DNA from: Pseudomonas sp. PICF141 | Lineage (GTDB): Bacteria > Pseudomonadota > Gammaproteobacteria > Pseudomonadales > Pseudomonadaceae | Assembly (NCBI RefSeq): GCF_002286815.1 | Contig: NZ_MUNM01000020.1 | Coordinates: 1 to 64,000, forward strand | DNA length: 64,000 nucleotides | Reading direction: 5' to 3' | Shown: positions 10,588-20,227 of the stretch, one piece after another | Numbering within the stretch: the stretch's first letter is position 1 | How the letters are laid out: each line of letters starts with the position of its first letter | The notes under the pieces: model-generated | Database searches by the model: none | What the model saw: the letters and a program-made list of their open reading frames with translations, nothing else | What the model was told of the DNA's origin: nothing | Made by a program: the position numbers and the translations under genes

Positions 10588-11010
10588 TCAACCAAGCTCG
10601 ATGATTTCATAGTCATGGGTAATCGCCACGCCAGCTGCGCCAAGCATGATCGAGGCCGAGCAATACTTTTCGGCCGACAACTCGATGGCGCGCTTGACCT
10701 GGGCTTCTTTCAGCCCGCGGCCCTTGACCACGAAGTGCATGTGAATCTTGGTGAAAACCTTCGGATCCTCGGTCGCACGCTCGGCTTCGAGGAAGGCTTC
10801 GCAGCTTTCGACGGCCTGACGGGACTTCTTGAGAATGCTGACCACATCAAAATTGCTGCAGCCGCCAACACCCAGCAGGAGCATTTCCATCGGCCGGACA
10901 CCCAGGTTACGACCGCCGGCATCGGGCGGACCGTCCATGACCACGACATGACCGCTGCCGGATTCGCCGAGGAACATGGCTTCGCCAGCCCATTGGATGC
11001 GTGCCTTCAT
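10588..11010 (-). CDS. OsmC-family protein (YhfA-like)
   Basis: Small alpha/beta protein of 140 residues in the OsmC/Ohr superfamily, whose members include thiol peroxidases. It has MEMLLLGVGGCSNFDVVSIL, with the first conserved Cys, near residue 50, and EKYCSASIML, with the second, near residue 118. Substrate and physiological role are not clear from sequence. The ATG at 11010 was preferred to a TTG at 11016 because GGAG is eight bases from the ATG and only two from the TTG. In PAO1 I recall speD between this gene and coq7; it is not here. Confidence 0.85.
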   Translation of the reverse strand: MKARIQWAGEAMFLGESGSGHVVVMDGPPDAGGRNLGVRPMEMLLLGVGGCSNFDVVSILKKSRQAVESCEAFLEAERATEDPKVFTKIHMHFVVKGRGLKEAQVKRAIELSAEKYCSASIMLGAAGVAITHDYEIIELG

Positions 11011-11262
11011 CGCCAAGACTCCACTGTCTAAAAAAGGGTCGCCAGCTTAGCACAGGGTCTTTGATTGGCAGCGCTTCGCCTTCCTGGGACATAACCATAT
11101 GCGTCGTAGGCAAATTCTCGAATCTTGAAGGAATACGTCTGTTAAGCTGACGCCAATTCAATGGCGCATTGCCAGCTTTGTGGCGAATCCCGAAAGGATC
11201 GCAGGCCTGGCCAGCGCCTACAAAAGAACAAACACACCGTGCAGTCTTTTCGGGATACAACC

Positions 11263-11907
11263 ATGGTTGCCATTACTCCCACACCCAAAATCAAGAACCT
11301 CGACAAACTGTTGATGCACTGCCAACGCCGTCGCTATGCCGCCAAGAGCAATATCATTTGTGCCGGTGACCGTTCGGACACGCTGTTTTTCATCATCAAA
11401 GGTTCGGTCACCATACTGATTGAGGATGACGACGGCCGTGAAATGATCATCGCCTACCTCAACTGTGGGGACTTTTTTGGCGAGTTGGGTCTGTTTGAGC
11501 AAGCGGGCCTGGAACAGGAGCGCAGCGCCTGGGTACGCGCCAAGGTCGAATGTGAAGTGGCGGAAATCAGCTACGCGAAATTCCGCGAGCTGTCCCAACA
11601 GGATCCAGACATTCTTTACGTGCTCAGCGGACAAATCGCACAGCGCCTGCGCAATACCACGCGCAAGGTCGGTGACCTGGCCTTCTTCGACGTGACCGGT
11701 CGCGTTGCACGCTGTCTGCTGGAACTGTGCAAACAGCCCGATGCCATGACTCACCCCGACGGCATGCAGATCAAAGTGACCCGTCAGGAAATCGGCCGGA
11801 TTGTCGGTTGTTCCCGCGAGATGGTCGGCCGCGTGCTCAAAGACCTGGAAGAGCGCAACCTGGTCGACGTCAAAGGCAAGACCATGGTGGTCTTCGGTAC
11901 GCGCTAA
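11263..11907 (+). CDS. vfr: cAMP-responsive transcription factor Vfr (CRP family)
   Basis: Global regulator, the pseudomonad homologue of E. coli CRP. The 214-residue length is exactly that of known Vfr. The N-terminal cyclic-nucleotide domain contains the phosphate-binding cassette FGELGLFEQ followed by ERSAWVRAK. The C-terminal winged helix carries the recognition helix [25 protein letters not shown]. The start at 11263 ([12 protein letters not shown]) fits the family; the frame extends 34 codons further upstream without conserved sequence. It is convergent with the lipoate-ligase-like gene. Confidence 0.96.
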   Translation: MVAITPTPKIKNLDKLLMHCQRRRYAAKSNIICAGDRSDTLFFIIKGSVTILIEDDDGREMIIAYLNCGDFFGELGLFEQAGLEQERSAWVRAKVECEVAEISYAKFRELSQQDPDILYVLSGQIAQRLRNTTRKVGDLAFFDVTGRVARCLLELCKQPDAMTHPDGMQIKVTRQEIGRIVGCSREMVGRVLKDLEERNLVDVKGKTMVVFGTR

Positions 11908-11918
11908 TCCCGAAAATC

Positions 11919-11993
11919 AAGCTCTGGGTACTTAAGCTCCAAGAACTTTAGCTCCGAGAACTTTAGCACCGAGAACTTAAACCCCGAGCATTT
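11919..11993. repeat. Five-copy 15-bp imperfect tandem repeat
   Basis: Units at 11919, 11934, 11949, 11964 and 11979, consensus tagctccgagaactt; the middle copies differ by one to three bases and the outer two more. The array fills the gap between the convergent vfr and lipoate-ligase-like genes, and the last unit contains the latter's stop codon. No clear hairpin terminator is seen in this gap. Confidence 0.85.
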
Positions 11994-12678
11994 CTGCCAG
12001 TAACTGTCGGTACAACATCTCCAGCCGTTCCAGCGCATCAGGAGCGGCGAATTTTTCGTGCAGGGCGATGTGGCTTTCAGCGCGAACCCGCGCCTCCAGG
12101 CCACAGGCTTCATTGAAGCGATTGACCGCCGCGACCATCGACTCTCGCTCGTTATCGATCAACATCGCCCCGTGCACCAGGCCGACCGGACGCTGACCGC
12201 CCTTGCTCTGGCGCCACCGCTGGGCGGTGCCAACCATCTTTCGGCCATCGAGGTTGACGTTGAAACGGCCGTCGCAGAACGCCCCCTCAATCTCGCCCAA
12301 CGACGAAGTGCCACCCAGCTCATCGAGCAACTGACAGATTGGATCGCACAGCCGACGGTAGCCGGTTTCGATACGGTTCAAATCGCCTTCGCTGCGCGGC
12401 GGGGCATAAACCAGTGCGATGTTGAGGGTCGAGGCCGATTGCGGTACGGGCTCACCGCCGGTTTCGCGCAGCAATACCGGCCAGCCGGCGGCGGCGGAGA
12501 CTTCGCAGGCGGCCTCGAATTGTGGCAGACGATTCAAGCGACGAGGCATGACCAATGCGCGGTCAGTGGGTTGCCAGAACAGCAAGCCGAATTCCGACTC
12601 ACCGGTGCACACATGAGCCAGCAGATCCTGCTCGGCGAGCAGGCCGGCTTCAATGGTCAGGGGGATTGGTGAGGTCAT
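11977..12678 (-). CDS. Lipoate/biotin protein ligase family protein
   Basis: A 233-residue protein of the BPL/LplA/LipB superfamily, which attaches or transfers lipoyl, octanoyl or biotinyl groups. It has the LLRETGGEPVPQSASTLNIAL stretch, which matches the RRxxGGG.V.H..G..N segment of lipoate ligases in changed form, and the likely catalytic lysine in DGRKMVGTAQRW near residue 147. It is shorter than LplA (about 340) and lacks the C-terminal accessory domain. The Arg-Arg and His usually seen in the glycine-rich motif are altered, so the substrate is uncertain. Confidence 0.75.
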   Translation of the reverse strand: MTSPIPLTIEAGLLAEQDLLAHVCTGESEFGLLFWQPTDRALVMPRRLNRLPQFEAACEVSAAAGWPVLLRETGGEPVPQSASTLNIALVYAPPRSEGDLNRIETGYRRLCDPICQLLDELGGTSSLGEIEGAFCDGRFNVNLDGRKMVGTAQRWRQSKGGQRPVGLVHGAMLIDNERESMVAAVNRFNEACGLEARVRAESHIALHEKFAAPDALERLEMLYRQLLAEMLGV

Positions 12679-12719
12679 AAGGTATTCCGTTGGACATGAA
12701 GTCTGTGGCGCTACTTATG

Positions 12720-12801
12720 CCGCCATCGCAAGCAGGCTCGCTGCCACCGGATCTCTGATTTGAGTAGATCTCTTGTGGGAGCGAGCCTGCTCGCGATGGC
12801 G
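12720..12801. repeat. REPIN
   Basis: Inverted pair of a REP variant: cgccatcgcaagcaggctcg on the left and gcgagcctgctcgcgatggc on the right, between trpC and the lipoate-ligase-like gene. Confidence 0.85.
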
Positions 12802-12822
12802 TCGACTCAGTCTGCGTTGTAG

Positions 12823-13659
12823 TCAGTCGAGCGTAGAGCCGCTCACTGGAACGCCACGCTCGGGAAAGAACAGGCGCTGCAGTTCGGTACCCGGGTTTTC
12901 GGCGCGCATGAACGCTTCGCCGACCAGGAACGCATACACGTCGCTGATTTCCATCAGCTCGACATCGGCCCGGTTAAGAATGCCACTCTCGGTTATCACC
13001 AGACGATCACGCGGAATACGCGGCAACAGGTCGAGGGTGGTTTCCAGATTGACTTCGAACGTGTGCAGATTGCGGTTGTTCACGCCCACCAGTGGTGTGT
13101 CGAGTGTCTTCAAGGCCCGCTCCAGCTCATCGCCGTCATGGACTTCCACCAGCACATCGAGACCGACGCTTTTGGCCACCGCCGCCAGCTCGGCCATTTT
13201 CACGTCATCCAGTGCTGAAACGATCAGCAGCACGCAGTCGGCCCCCAGAGCACGGGACTCGACGATCTGATACGGGTCGATCATGAAATCCTTGCGGATC
13301 ACCGGCAGCTTGCATGCCGCCCGAGCCTGTTGCAGATACGCATCGGCGCCCTGAAAGTAATCGATGTCGGTGAGCACCGACAGGCAAGTCGCCCCGCCCT
13401 TCTCGTAACTTTTGGCGATGTCGGCGGGAACGAAGTTCTCGCGAATCACGCCTTTGCTTGGCGAAGCTTTCTTGATTTCCGCAATGACCGCCGGCTGTTT
13501 CGTTTTGGCCTGATCGATCAATGCCTTGGCAAAGCCACGGGGTGCATCGGCCGCCTTGGCCAGATTTTCCAGCTCCGCCAGGCTCACACGGGCGCTACGC
13601 TCGGCGACTTCCTGAACTTTGCGGGCCAGAATATTTTCCAGAACCGTCGGCACACTCAT
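12823..13659 (-). CDS. trpC: Indole-3-glycerol phosphate synthase
   Basis: TIM-barrel enzyme that closes the indole ring in tryptophan synthesis. The 278-residue protein has the signature [17 protein letters not shown] near residue 58, [24 protein letters not shown] near 120 and [14 protein letters not shown] near 185. It is not fused to TrpF. The start overlaps the trpD stop by four bases, which indicates translational coupling in trpGDC. Confidence 0.97.
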   Translation of the reverse strand: MSVPTVLENILARKVQEVAERSARVSLAELENLAKAADAPRGFAKALIDQAKTKQPAVIAEIKKASPSKGVIRENFVPADIAKSYEKGGATCLSVLTDIDYFQGADAYLQQARAACKLPVIRKDFMIDPYQIVESRALGADCVLLIVSALDDVKMAELAAVAKSVGLDVLVEVHDGDELERALKTLDTPLVGVNNRNLHTFEVNLETTLDLLPRIPRDRLVITESGILNRADVELMEISDVYAFLVGEAFMRAENPGTELQRLFFPERGVPVSGSTLD

Positions 13660-14705
13660 CCTTCATTCTCCACTTTGAATACCGCGGTAAATGCACCCAA
13701 TTCCTCAAGCTTTTCCCGAGCGAGGCCTGTGTGCAGCGCATCGTGCGCCAGAGCAACGCCTTCTTTCAAACTGCTGGCAACATCAGCGGCGTACAGCGCG
13801 GCACCGGCATTGAGCACGATCATCTCGGCGGCTTTCTGACCGTTTTCGGTCTTGCGCTTGCCCAAGGCATCGCGGATCAGCTCGAGGGAGGCCGCCGGAC
13901 TTTCCACTGCCAGACCGTGCAGGCTCTGGCTCTTCATCCCCAAATCTTCGGGTTCGACCCAGTATTCGGTGATCTGGTCATTCTTCAATTCAGCCACAAA
14001 AGTCGGTGCTGCCAGACTGAACTCGTCCAGGCCATCCTTCGAATGCACCACCAGCACATGTTTGCTGCCCAAGCGCTGCAAGACTTCGGCCAATGGCCGG
14101 CACAACGCCTGACTGAACACACCCACCACCTGATGTTTCACACCGGCCGGATTCGTAAGCGGGCCGAGCATGTTGAACAGCGTGCGCAAGCCCAGCTCGC
14201 GGCGCGGGCCGGCGGCGTGCTTCATGGCGCTGTGGTGAGTCTGGGCAAACATGAAACCGATGCCCACGTTGTCGATGCAACGCGCCACCTGAACCGGCGT
14301 CAGGTTCAGGTAGATCCCCGCCGCCTCAAGCAGGTCGGCGCTGCCGCTTTTGCCCGACACCGCACGGTTACCATGCTTGGCCACGGTGCAGCCGGCCGCC
14401 GCGACCACGAACGAGGAAGCGGTGGAGACGTTGAAAATGTTCGCACCGTCGCCGCCAGTGCCGACCACATCGACCACGCCATCAAGGGTGTTGAGTTCAA
14501 CCTTGTCCGCCAACTCGCGCATCGCCGTCACGGCGCCGACGATCTCATCGATGCTTTCGCTCTTCATGCGCATGGCCATCATGAACGCACCGATCTGCGC
14601 ATCCGTGCATTGACCCGTCATGATTTCGCGCATGACATCGCGCATTTCATCGGTACTGAGGTCGAGGTGGCCGACGATACGGCTCAGGGCTGTCTTGATA
14701 TCCAT
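13656..14705 (-). CDS. trpD: Anthranilate phosphoribosyltransferase
   Basis: Transfers phosphoribose from PRPP to anthranilate. The 349-residue protein has the PRPP-binding [16 protein letters not shown] motif near residue 80 and [21 protein letters not shown] near 108. Full length and not fused to TrpG. It is the middle gene of trpGDC: nine bases follow the trpG stop, and it overlaps trpC. Confidence 0.97.
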   Translation of the reverse strand: MDIKTALSRIVGHLDLSTDEMRDVMREIMTGQCTDAQIGAFMMAMRMKSESIDEIVGAVTAMRELADKVELNTLDGVVDVVGTGGDGANIFNVSTASSFVVAAAGCTVAKHGNRAVSGKSGSADLLEAAGIYLNLTPVQVARCIDNVGIGFMFAQTHHSAMKHAAGPRRELGLRTLFNMLGPLTNPAGVKHQVVGVFSQALCRPLAEVLQRLGSKHVLVVHSKDGLDEFSLAAPTFVAELKNDQITEYWVEPEDLGMKSQSLHGLAVESPAASLELIRDALGKRKTENGQKAAEMIVLNAGAALYAADVASSLKEGVALAHDALHTGLAREKLEELGAFTAVFKVENEG

Positions 14706-14714
14706 GGAAAGTCC

Positions 14715-15308
14715 TTAGCGCGTGCCGCCGGTTTGTTTGAGGAAGTTGGCGAACAGCTCATGGCCCTGTTCGGTGAGGATAGACTCTGGGTGGAACTGCA
14801 CACCCTCGATGTTCAGCGTTTTGTGGCGCAGCCCCATGATTTCGTCGACCGAGCCGTCTTCGAGCCGGGTCCAGGCGGTCAGTTCCAGGCAATCGGGCAG
14901 GGTTTCACGCTTGACGATCAACGAGTGGTAGCGGGTGACTGTCAGCGGGCGATTCAGGCCTTCGAACACGCCCTTGTCCTCGTGGAATACCGGGCTAGTC
15001 TTACCATGCATGACTTGACGGGCACGAACCACATCGCCACCAAAGGCCTGGCCGATGGACTGGTGACCCAGGCAAACACCGAGAATCGGCAACTTGCCGG
15101 CGAAGTGCTTGATCGCTTCGATGGAAATACCGGCTTCGGTCGGTGTGCAAGGACCGGGCGACACGACGATACGCTCAGGCTTGAGGGCTTCGATGTCGGC
15201 TATGGTGAGTTCGTCGTTGCGCACGACTTTGACCTCGGCGCCCAACTCGCCAAGGTATTGCACAACGTTGTAAGTAAAAGAGTCGTAGTTATCGATCATC
15301 AGCAACAT
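14715..15308 (-). CDS. trpG: Anthranilate synthase, glutamine amidotransferase subunit
   Basis: Supplies ammonia from glutamine to TrpE. The 197-residue class I glutamine amidotransferase has the catalytic Cys in [16 protein letters not shown] near residue 79 and the His-Glu pair in [14 protein letters not shown] near residue 170. It heads trpGDC. A 28-codon Trp-containing leader ORF (15475-15561) lies upstream, so expression is probably attenuated by tryptophan. Confidence 0.97.
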   Translation of the reverse strand: MLLMIDNYDSFTYNVVQYLGELGAEVKVVRNDELTIADIEALKPERIVVSPGPCTPTEAGISIEAIKHFAGKLPILGVCLGHQSIGQAFGGDVVRARQVMHGKTSPVFHEDKGVFEGLNRPLTVTRYHSLIVKRETLPDCLELTAWTRLEDGSVDEIMGLRHKTLNIEGVQFHPESILTEQGHELFANFLKQTGGTR

Positions 15309-15474
15309 GGCGTTAAGAACCTCTTGAATTCACTGACTTTTAAGACGGCCTTCGAATGATTTACCCGCAGTGCGCTGCGCTTTGTCAGGTGCGGGAGCGG
15401 CGCCAGCAAAGCGGCATTTCATACAGGTAAAGAAGGCAAAGCGGTACAGGCCCGGCCAGGCCGGCAGAAAAGAT
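15309..15474 (-). promoter_or_regulatory. trpGDC leader RNA region (candidate attenuator)
   Basis: This 166-base segment separates the leader peptide stop from trpG. It holds a palindromic CCGGCC/GGCCGG element (15452-15464) just after the stop and a longer hairpin CCCGCA/TGCGGG (15364-15369 with 15390-15395) nearer trpG. The first 40 bases after the stop align with the segment between gph and trpE (shared CCTGGCCGG and GTACCG). Tryptophan attenuation of trpE and trpGDC has been reported in P. putida; which hairpin is the terminator here is not clear, as none has a clean T-run. Confidence 0.55.
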
Positions 15475-15561
15475 TCAGGCGCGCCAACGCCAACGGGCGT
15501 GTGCCTTGATGACTTGATCCAGAAGTTTGCTGACGATCAACACGGGGAAGGTCTCATTCAT
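15475..15561 (-). CDS. trpL: trpGDC leader peptide (28 residues, two adjacent-codon Trp)
   Basis: A short ORF with ATG at 15561, ending ARWRWRA just before TGA. The two TGG codons alternate with Arg codons at the very end, as expected for a stall site. It is 166 bases upstream of trpG on the same strand. A weak GAG-type ribosome site precedes it. The last 28 residues of Gph, just upstream of trpE, align without gaps and match in VIKA.ARWRWRA. That similarity and the position in front of the trp operon support translation. Whether the peptide itself has a role is unknown. Confidence 0.72.
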   Translation of the reverse strand: MNETFPVLIVSKLLDQVIKAHARWRWRA

Positions 15562-15717
15562 ACGTCTCGGCACAGTAACTTAGCTGGGCAGAGCGTGCAA
15601 TATGGTCGGGGCGACAGGGCGCGAAACAAGCGAAGGGTTCGCGATAGATGGCAAAGGGCCGGAAGTTTTTGGTACTGTCGTTTCGTTTACAACAACAATA
15701 AATAAACGGACTTGCTC

Positions 15718-17625
15718 ATGATCAAACAGACATTGCTTGTACCGCTCGCCGGATGCCTGCTCGCTGCTGCCTGTGCCCAGGCGATCGCTGCGCCCAACCC
15801 TTATTCGAATTTCGTGGTCTTCGGCGACAGCCTCAACGATGCCGGGCAGTTTACCGACACGGGCGGCCCTGCCGGGGCGACCCAGCGTTTTACCAACCGG
15901 ACCGGGCCGGTCTACCTGGATGGCAGTGGTGAATTTCGCTCGCTGAACTCCACCCAACTATTGGGTGGACGTCTGGGGTTCTCAGCAGACCAAACCGCCG
16001 CCTCGACTTCGGCTGTGCGCGCCAATCAAGGGCTGGTGGATGGCAACAACTGGGCCGTGGGCGGTTACCGCACCGACCAGATTCTGGATTCGATCACTAC
16101 CGAATCCGCCACGGGCGAACGCACCCGACCAGGCTATCTGCCGACGAATAATTTCCGCGCCGATCCGAATGCGCTGTATTACATCTCCGGGGGCGGCAAC
16201 GATTTCCTTCAAGGCCGCGTACTCAATACCGCTCAGGCCAACACCGCGGCGAATCAACTGGCCGACAGCGTGCAGACTCTGCAAACCGCCGGCGCCAAAT
16301 ACATCGTGGTCTGGCTGCTGCCTGACCTTGGATTGACGCCCGCCGTCAATGGCACCCCGCTACAAGCCTCGATCTCGCAGCTCAGTACCGACTTCAATCA
16401 GCAGTTGGTCACACGCCTGGCGGGGATCAATGCCGAAATTATCCCGCTGAACATTCCGCTGCTGTTGCAGGAAAGCTTCGCCGACCCGGCACGTTTCGGC
16501 CTCGCCACCGACCAGAACCTGACAGCCACCTGTTTTAGCGGCAGTGGTTGTACGCAGAACGCCGTGTATGGCATCAACAGTGCCACCCCGGATCCGAGCA
16601 AGCTGATTTATAACGACTCGGTTCATCCCACTGAAGCCGGGCAAAAGCTGATAGCCGACTACGCCTATTCCTTGCTGTCGGCGCCCTGGGAACTGACGCT
16701 GCTGCCGGAAATGGCCCACGCCACCTTACGCGCCCATCAGGATGAATTGCGTAGCCAGTGGCAATCCGACTGGGAGAACTGGCAGGCCGTTGGCCAATGG
16801 CGCGCGATTGTCGCCGGCGGTGGTCAGCATCTGGATTTCGATAGCCAAAGCAGCGGCGCCAGTGCCGATGGCAGCGGCTACAACCTGAATATCGGCGGCA
16901 GCTATCGCCTCAATGAAGCCTGGCGCGTGGGTGTGGCAGCAGGCTTCTATCGTCAGAACCTGGACGCCGGCAGTAACGATTCGGACTACAAACTCAATAG
17001 CTATCTGGCGACCGCCTTCGCCCAGTTCCAGCAGAATCGCTGGTGGGCCGATGCCGCATTGACTGGTGGCAAGCTGGACTACGACAACCTCGAACGCAAA
17101 TTCGACATGGGTGCGGGCGAAGGTGGGGAAAAGGGTGATACCGACGGCCATCTCTGGGCTTTCAGCACTCGTCTTGGCTATGACATTGCGCAACCGGGCA
17201 GCGAATGGCACCTGTCACCGTTCATCAGCGCCGATTACGCCGAAGTGGAAGTCGACGGCTATTCGGAAAACAGCACCCGCTCCACGGCCCTGACCTTTGA
17301 TGATCAGACCCGAGATTCGAAACGACTGGGTGTCGGCTTGCAAGGCAAATACAACTTCACTCGTCAGACCCAGGTATTTGGCGAATATGCCTATGAGCGG
17401 GAGTATGAAGATGACGTTCAGAAGGTAAACATGGCCCTCAATAGCCTGCCGGCCAATGACTTCACACTGGAAGGTTATACGCCGCAAAGTCACTTGAACC
17501 GCGTGAGCCTGGGGGTCAGCCATAAGTTGAGCGCCGACCTGGCCCTGCGCGGCGGTTATACGTTCCGCAAGGATGATGACTTTACCCAACAGGGCATCAG
17601 CGTTGGGGTGGCGCTGGACTTCTGA
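15718..17625 (+). CDS. estA: GDSL-type autotransporter esterase EstA
   Basis: Outer-membrane esterase displayed on the cell surface. The 635-residue protein has a signal peptide ([24 protein letters not shown]) and a GDSL passenger domain with the nucleophile in [14 protein letters not shown] near residue 38. Oxyanion residues lie in [14 protein letters not shown] near 155 and the catalytic Asp-His in [14 protein letters not shown] near 300. The C-terminal autotransporter barrel, from about residue 360, ends in an aromatic terminal residue (VGVALDF). The ATG at 15718 was taken over a TTG at 15712. It sits between trpE and trpG, on the opposite strand. Confidence 0.95.
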   Translation: MIKQTLLVPLAGCLLAAACAQAIAAPNPYSNFVVFGDSLNDAGQFTDTGGPAGATQRFTNRTGPVYLDGSGEFRSLNSTQLLGGRLGFSADQTAASTSAVRANQGLVDGNNWAVGGYRTDQILDSITTESATGERTRPGYLPTNNFRADPNALYYISGGGNDFLQGRVLNTAQANTAANQLADSVQTLQTAGAKYIVVWLLPDLGLTPAVNGTPLQASISQLSTDFNQQLVTRLAGINAEIIPLNIPLLLQESFADPARFGLATDQNLTATCFSGSGCTQNAVYGINSATPDPSKLIYNDSVHPTEAGQKLIADYAYSLLSAPWELTLLPEMAHATLRAHQDELRSQWQSDWENWQAVGQWRAIVAGGGQHLDFDSQSSGASADGSGYNLNIGGSYRLNEAWRVGVAAGFYRQNLDAGSNDSDYKLNSYLATAFAQFQQNRWWADAALTGGKLDYDNLERKFDMGAGEGGEKGDTDGHLWAFSTRLGYDIAQPGSEWHLSPFISADYAEVEVDGYSENSTRSTALTFDDQTRDSKRLGVGLQGKYNFTRQTQVFGEYAYEREYEDDVQKVNMALNSLPANDFTLEGYTPQSHLNRVSLGVSHKLSADLALRGGYTFRKDDDFTQQGISVGVALDF

Positions 17626-17634
17626 CCCAGGCAC

Positions 17635-17670
17635 AAAAAACGCGGCGCCCTTAAAGGCGCCGCGTTTTTT
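17635..17670 (+). terminator. Terminator downstream of estA
   Basis: GC-rich hairpin (AAAAAACGCGGCGCC with GGCGCCGCGTTTTTT, 6-nt loop) nine bases past the estA stop. The flanking A- and T-runs suggest that it also works in the other direction. Confidence 0.9.
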
Positions 17671-17685
17671 ATGGTGAGCACTTAT

Positions 17686-17812
17686 TGTGGCGAGGGGGCT
17701 TGCCCCCGTTCGGCTGCGCAGCAGCCGCAAATCCAGGCGACTTGATCAGCCTGAAAGGGAAAAATGCAGGGGGCCGCTTCGCGACCCAACGGGGGCAAGC
17801 CCCCTCGCCACA
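17686..17812. repeat. REPIN of a second sequence type
   Basis: Inverted arms tgtggcgagggggcttgccc (from 17686) and its complement ending at 17812, about 77 nt apart, with further pairing inside (gctgcgcagcagc). Located between estA and trpE. Confidence 0.85.
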
Positions 17813-17856
17813 GAAGCTCCCCCGCCACAAAGCCCGTTCCTATAGGTTTTGCGTAC

Positions 17857-19338
17857 TCAGTTGTCCGGCGTCTGCTCGGCCAAGGCTACTGCGCGGAACA
17901 TGGCGCGGCGCTTGTTCAGGGTTTCTTCCCATTCCAGGGCCGGCACCGAGTCAGCGACGATGCCGCCACCGGCCTGCACGTGCAGTTCGCCGTTCTTGAT
18001 CACTGCGGTGCGGATCGCAATCGCAGTGTCCATGTTGCCGTTCCAGGCGAAGTAACCGACCGCGCCGCCGTACACACCACGCTTGACCGGTTCCAGCTCG
18101 TCGATGATTTCCATCGCGCGAATCTTCGGCGCGCCAGACAAAGTACCGGCCGGCAGGATCGCCCGCAGTGCGTCCATCGCCGTCAGGCCGGCCTTCAACT
18201 GACCGGTAACGTTGGACACGATGTGCATCACGTTGGAGTAACGCTCGATGACCATCTTCTCGGTGAGCTTCACCGAACCGATTTCGGAGACCCGACCGGT
18301 ATCGTTGCGGCCAAGATCGATCAGCATCAAGTGCTCGGCGATTTCCTTGTCGTCCGACAGCAGGTCCTTTTCCAGCGCCACGTCAGCCTCTTCGTTGGCG
18401 CCTCGCGGACGGGTACCGGCAATGGGGCGCACGGTGATCAAGTTGTCTTCGACCCGCACCAATACTTCCGGCGAACTGCCGACCACGTGGAAGTCACCGA
18501 AGTTGAAGAAGTACATGTAAGGCGTCGGGTTGAAGCAGCGCAGCGCCCGGTACAGGTCGATAGGCGCAGCCTTGAAGTCGATCGACATGCGCTGGGACGG
18601 CACGACCTGCATGCAGTCACCGGCCAGGATGTACTCCTTGATGGTGTCGACGGCTTTTTCGTAGTCGTTCTGGGTGAAGCTGGAGCGGAACACCGGGTCG
18701 GCCGATTGCTGTTTGCTGAAGTCCAGGCCTCGGCGCGGGGTGATCGGCTGACGGAGTTGTTCGAGCAGCGCTTGCAGACGCGCCTGACCTTGTTCGAAAG
18801 CGTCTTCCTGCGATGGATCGGCCAGGACAATCGCGTGCATTTTGCCGGCGAGGTTGTCGAACACCACCACCGCGTCCGACACCATCAGCAGAATGTCCGG
18901 TACGCCCAGCGGATCCGGGTTCGGGCATTTGCCCAGACGCTTTTCCACATAGCGTACGCAGTCATAACCGAAATAGCCCACCAGACCGCCATTGAAGCGC
19001 GGCAGACCGGCGATGGTCGGCACGTTGTAGCGCGCCTTGAAGGTTTCGACGAAGGCCAATGGGTCTTCAACGTCGTGGCTTTCAATCTCGACGCCGTCGT
19101 GGGTCACGCTGACGTGGTGATCATGAACCCGCAGCACGGTGCGGCACGGCAGGCCGATGATCGAATAACGGCCCCACTTCTCGCCGCCCTGCACTGACTC
19201 CAGCAGGTAGGAATTGGGCTCGTCAGCCAGTTTCAGGTAGATCGACAACGGCGTGTCGAAGTCGGCCAGGGTTTCGCAGGCAAGCGGGATGCGGTTGTAG
19301 CCGGCAGCGGCCAAACGCAGGAATTCTTCGCGGATCAT
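17857..19338 (-). CDS. trpE: Anthranilate synthase component I
   Basis: Converts chorismate to anthranilate using ammonia from TrpG. The 493-residue protein has the N-terminal tryptophan feedback site ([18 protein letters not shown] near residue 50). The catalytic half contains [16 protein letters not shown] near 320, [15 protein letters not shown] near 355 and [18 protein letters not shown] near 415. It is transcribed after gph, and the 70-base gap contains an attenuator-like structure. It is separated from trpGDC by estA, as trpE and trpG are also split in other pseudomonads. Confidence 0.97.
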   Translation of the reverse strand: MIREEFLRLAAAGYNRIPLACETLADFDTPLSIYLKLADEPNSYLLESVQGGEKWGRYSIIGLPCRTVLRVHDHHVSVTHDGVEIESHDVEDPLAFVETFKARYNVPTIAGLPRFNGGLVGYFGYDCVRYVEKRLGKCPNPDPLGVPDILLMVSDAVVVFDNLAGKMHAIVLADPSQEDAFEQGQARLQALLEQLRQPITPRRGLDFSKQQSADPVFRSSFTQNDYEKAVDTIKEYILAGDCMQVVPSQRMSIDFKAAPIDLYRALRCFNPTPYMYFFNFGDFHVVGSSPEVLVRVEDNLITVRPIAGTRPRGANEEADVALEKDLLSDDKEIAEHLMLIDLGRNDTGRVSEIGSVKLTEKMVIERYSNVMHIVSNVTGQLKAGLTAMDALRAILPAGTLSGAPKIRAMEIIDELEPVKRGVYGGAVGYFAWNGNMDTAIAIRTAVIKNGELHVQAGGGIVADSVPALEWEETLNKRRAMFRAVALAEQTPDN

Positions 19339-19408
19339 GAGGTGCCTCGTGGTTTGAGGGTCTAACGGTCAGGTGTGCAAACGCGCCGGTACGCCGGCCA
19401 GGAACCAG
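19339..19408 (-). promoter_or_regulatory. Candidate attenuator between gph/trp leader and trpE
   Basis: On the minus strand the segment after the gph stop forms GCCGG-CGTA-CCGGC (19385-19398). Part of it can instead pair with the end of the leader: GGCGCG (19382-19387) with CGCGCC (19412-19417), the codons just after the second Trp. The two helices share 19385-19387 and exclude each other. The following T-run is only three bases. The sequence aligns with the region behind the trpG leader peptide. Confidence 0.5.
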
Positions 19409-19453
19409 TCAGGCGCGCCAACGCCAGCGGGCCAGGGCCTTGATGACTTTCAT
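19409..19453 (-). CDS. Candidate trpE leader peptide nested in frame in the end of gph
   Basis: The last 14 codons of gph start with an ATG (19453) and read [14 protein letters not shown]. The two TGG codons lie at the end and the stop is 70 bases before trpE. The same ARWRWRA ending is found in the separate leader ORF ahead of trpG. A ribosome finishing gph would serve the same sensing purpose, so an internal start is not required; no good ribosome site precedes the ATG. Confidence 0.45.
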   Translation of the reverse strand: MKVIKALARWRWRA

Positions 19454-20227
19454 CCAGAGTTTGCGAGTGACCACCACGATGGCGTTTCCAGGGGGGGATT
19501 GAACAGCGTCGGGCAACGTTATCTCAGCGGCCGGATCCAGGCAACCGGGAATTAGTTTGCGCAGATCATCGATCACCAGCGCCGGTGATTCTTCGGCGAT
19601 TGGCCGACCATGGTTATAGCCGTAACTGAGGGCCACGCATTTGACCCCCGCCGCTTTCGCCGCCAGCACGTCACTGCGCGAGTCGCCGACGAACAACGAT
19701 TGGGACGCTGGAATGTTGGCCATTTTCATCACGAAAAACAGCGCGGCCGGGTCGGGCTTCTTGTTCGGCAGGGTATCGCCACCGATGATCCATTTGAAGT
19801 AACGGCCGATCTTCATCTGATCCAGCAGCGGCGCGACGAAGCGTTCCGGCTTGTTGGTGATCAGCGCCATTTCGACGCCTTGTTTGTTCAGCCACTTGAG
19901 GGTGTCACGCACGCCGGGGTAAACCACCGTCAGTTGGTGACCGTCCTCATAAAAGCCATTGAACAATTCCAGGGCATGCCCGGCTTCGACCTCATCGACA
20001 CCCTCGCCATCGATGTGGTTGGCCAAGGCCCGGCGCACCAGCATGTGCACGCCGTTGCCGACCCACTCCCGTACCGCTTCGATACCGGCAGGCTGACGCC
20101 CGAGTTTGAGCAGCATGTTATCCACGGCCGCCGCCAGGTCGGGGACCGAATCGACCAGCGTGCCATCCAGATCGAACATCACCAGCCGTGGCAGACGCCC
20201 GGGGAACAGCTGCTCAAACCCGCTCAT
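19409..20227 (-). CDS. gph: Phosphoglycolate phosphatase
   Basis: HAD-family phosphatase of 272 residues that removes 2-phosphoglycolate. It has motif [17 protein letters not shown] near residue 17, motif [11 protein letters not shown] near residue 125 and motif [27 protein letters not shown] near 187. It is about 20 residues longer than E. coli Gph. The extra tail ends in [13 protein letters not shown], which aligns with the trpG leader peptide, so the C-terminus seems to double as the trpE leader. The start overlaps the rpe stop by four bases; the operon order is rpe-gph-trpE. Confidence 0.94.
   Translation of the reverse strand: MSGFEQLFPGRLPRLVMFDLDGTLVDSVPDLAAAVDNMLLKLGRQPAGIEAVREWVGNGVHMLVRRALANHIDGEGVDEVEAGHALELFNGFYEDGHQLTVVYPGVRDTLKWLNKQGVEMALITNKPERFVAPLLDQMKIGRYFKWIIGGDTLPNKKPDPAALFFVMKMANIPASQSLFVGDSRSDVLAAKAAGVKCVALSYGYNHGRPIAEESPALVIDDLRKLIPGCLDPAAEITLPDAVQSPPGNAIVVVTRKLWMKVIKALARWRWRA

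Noticed and set aside
11904..12113. Pentapeptide-repeat-like protein read across the 15-bp array on the minus strand
   Set aside because: It runs in a different frame inside the lipoate-ligase-like gene and has no start signal; the five-residue periodicity is a by-product of the 15-bp repeat.
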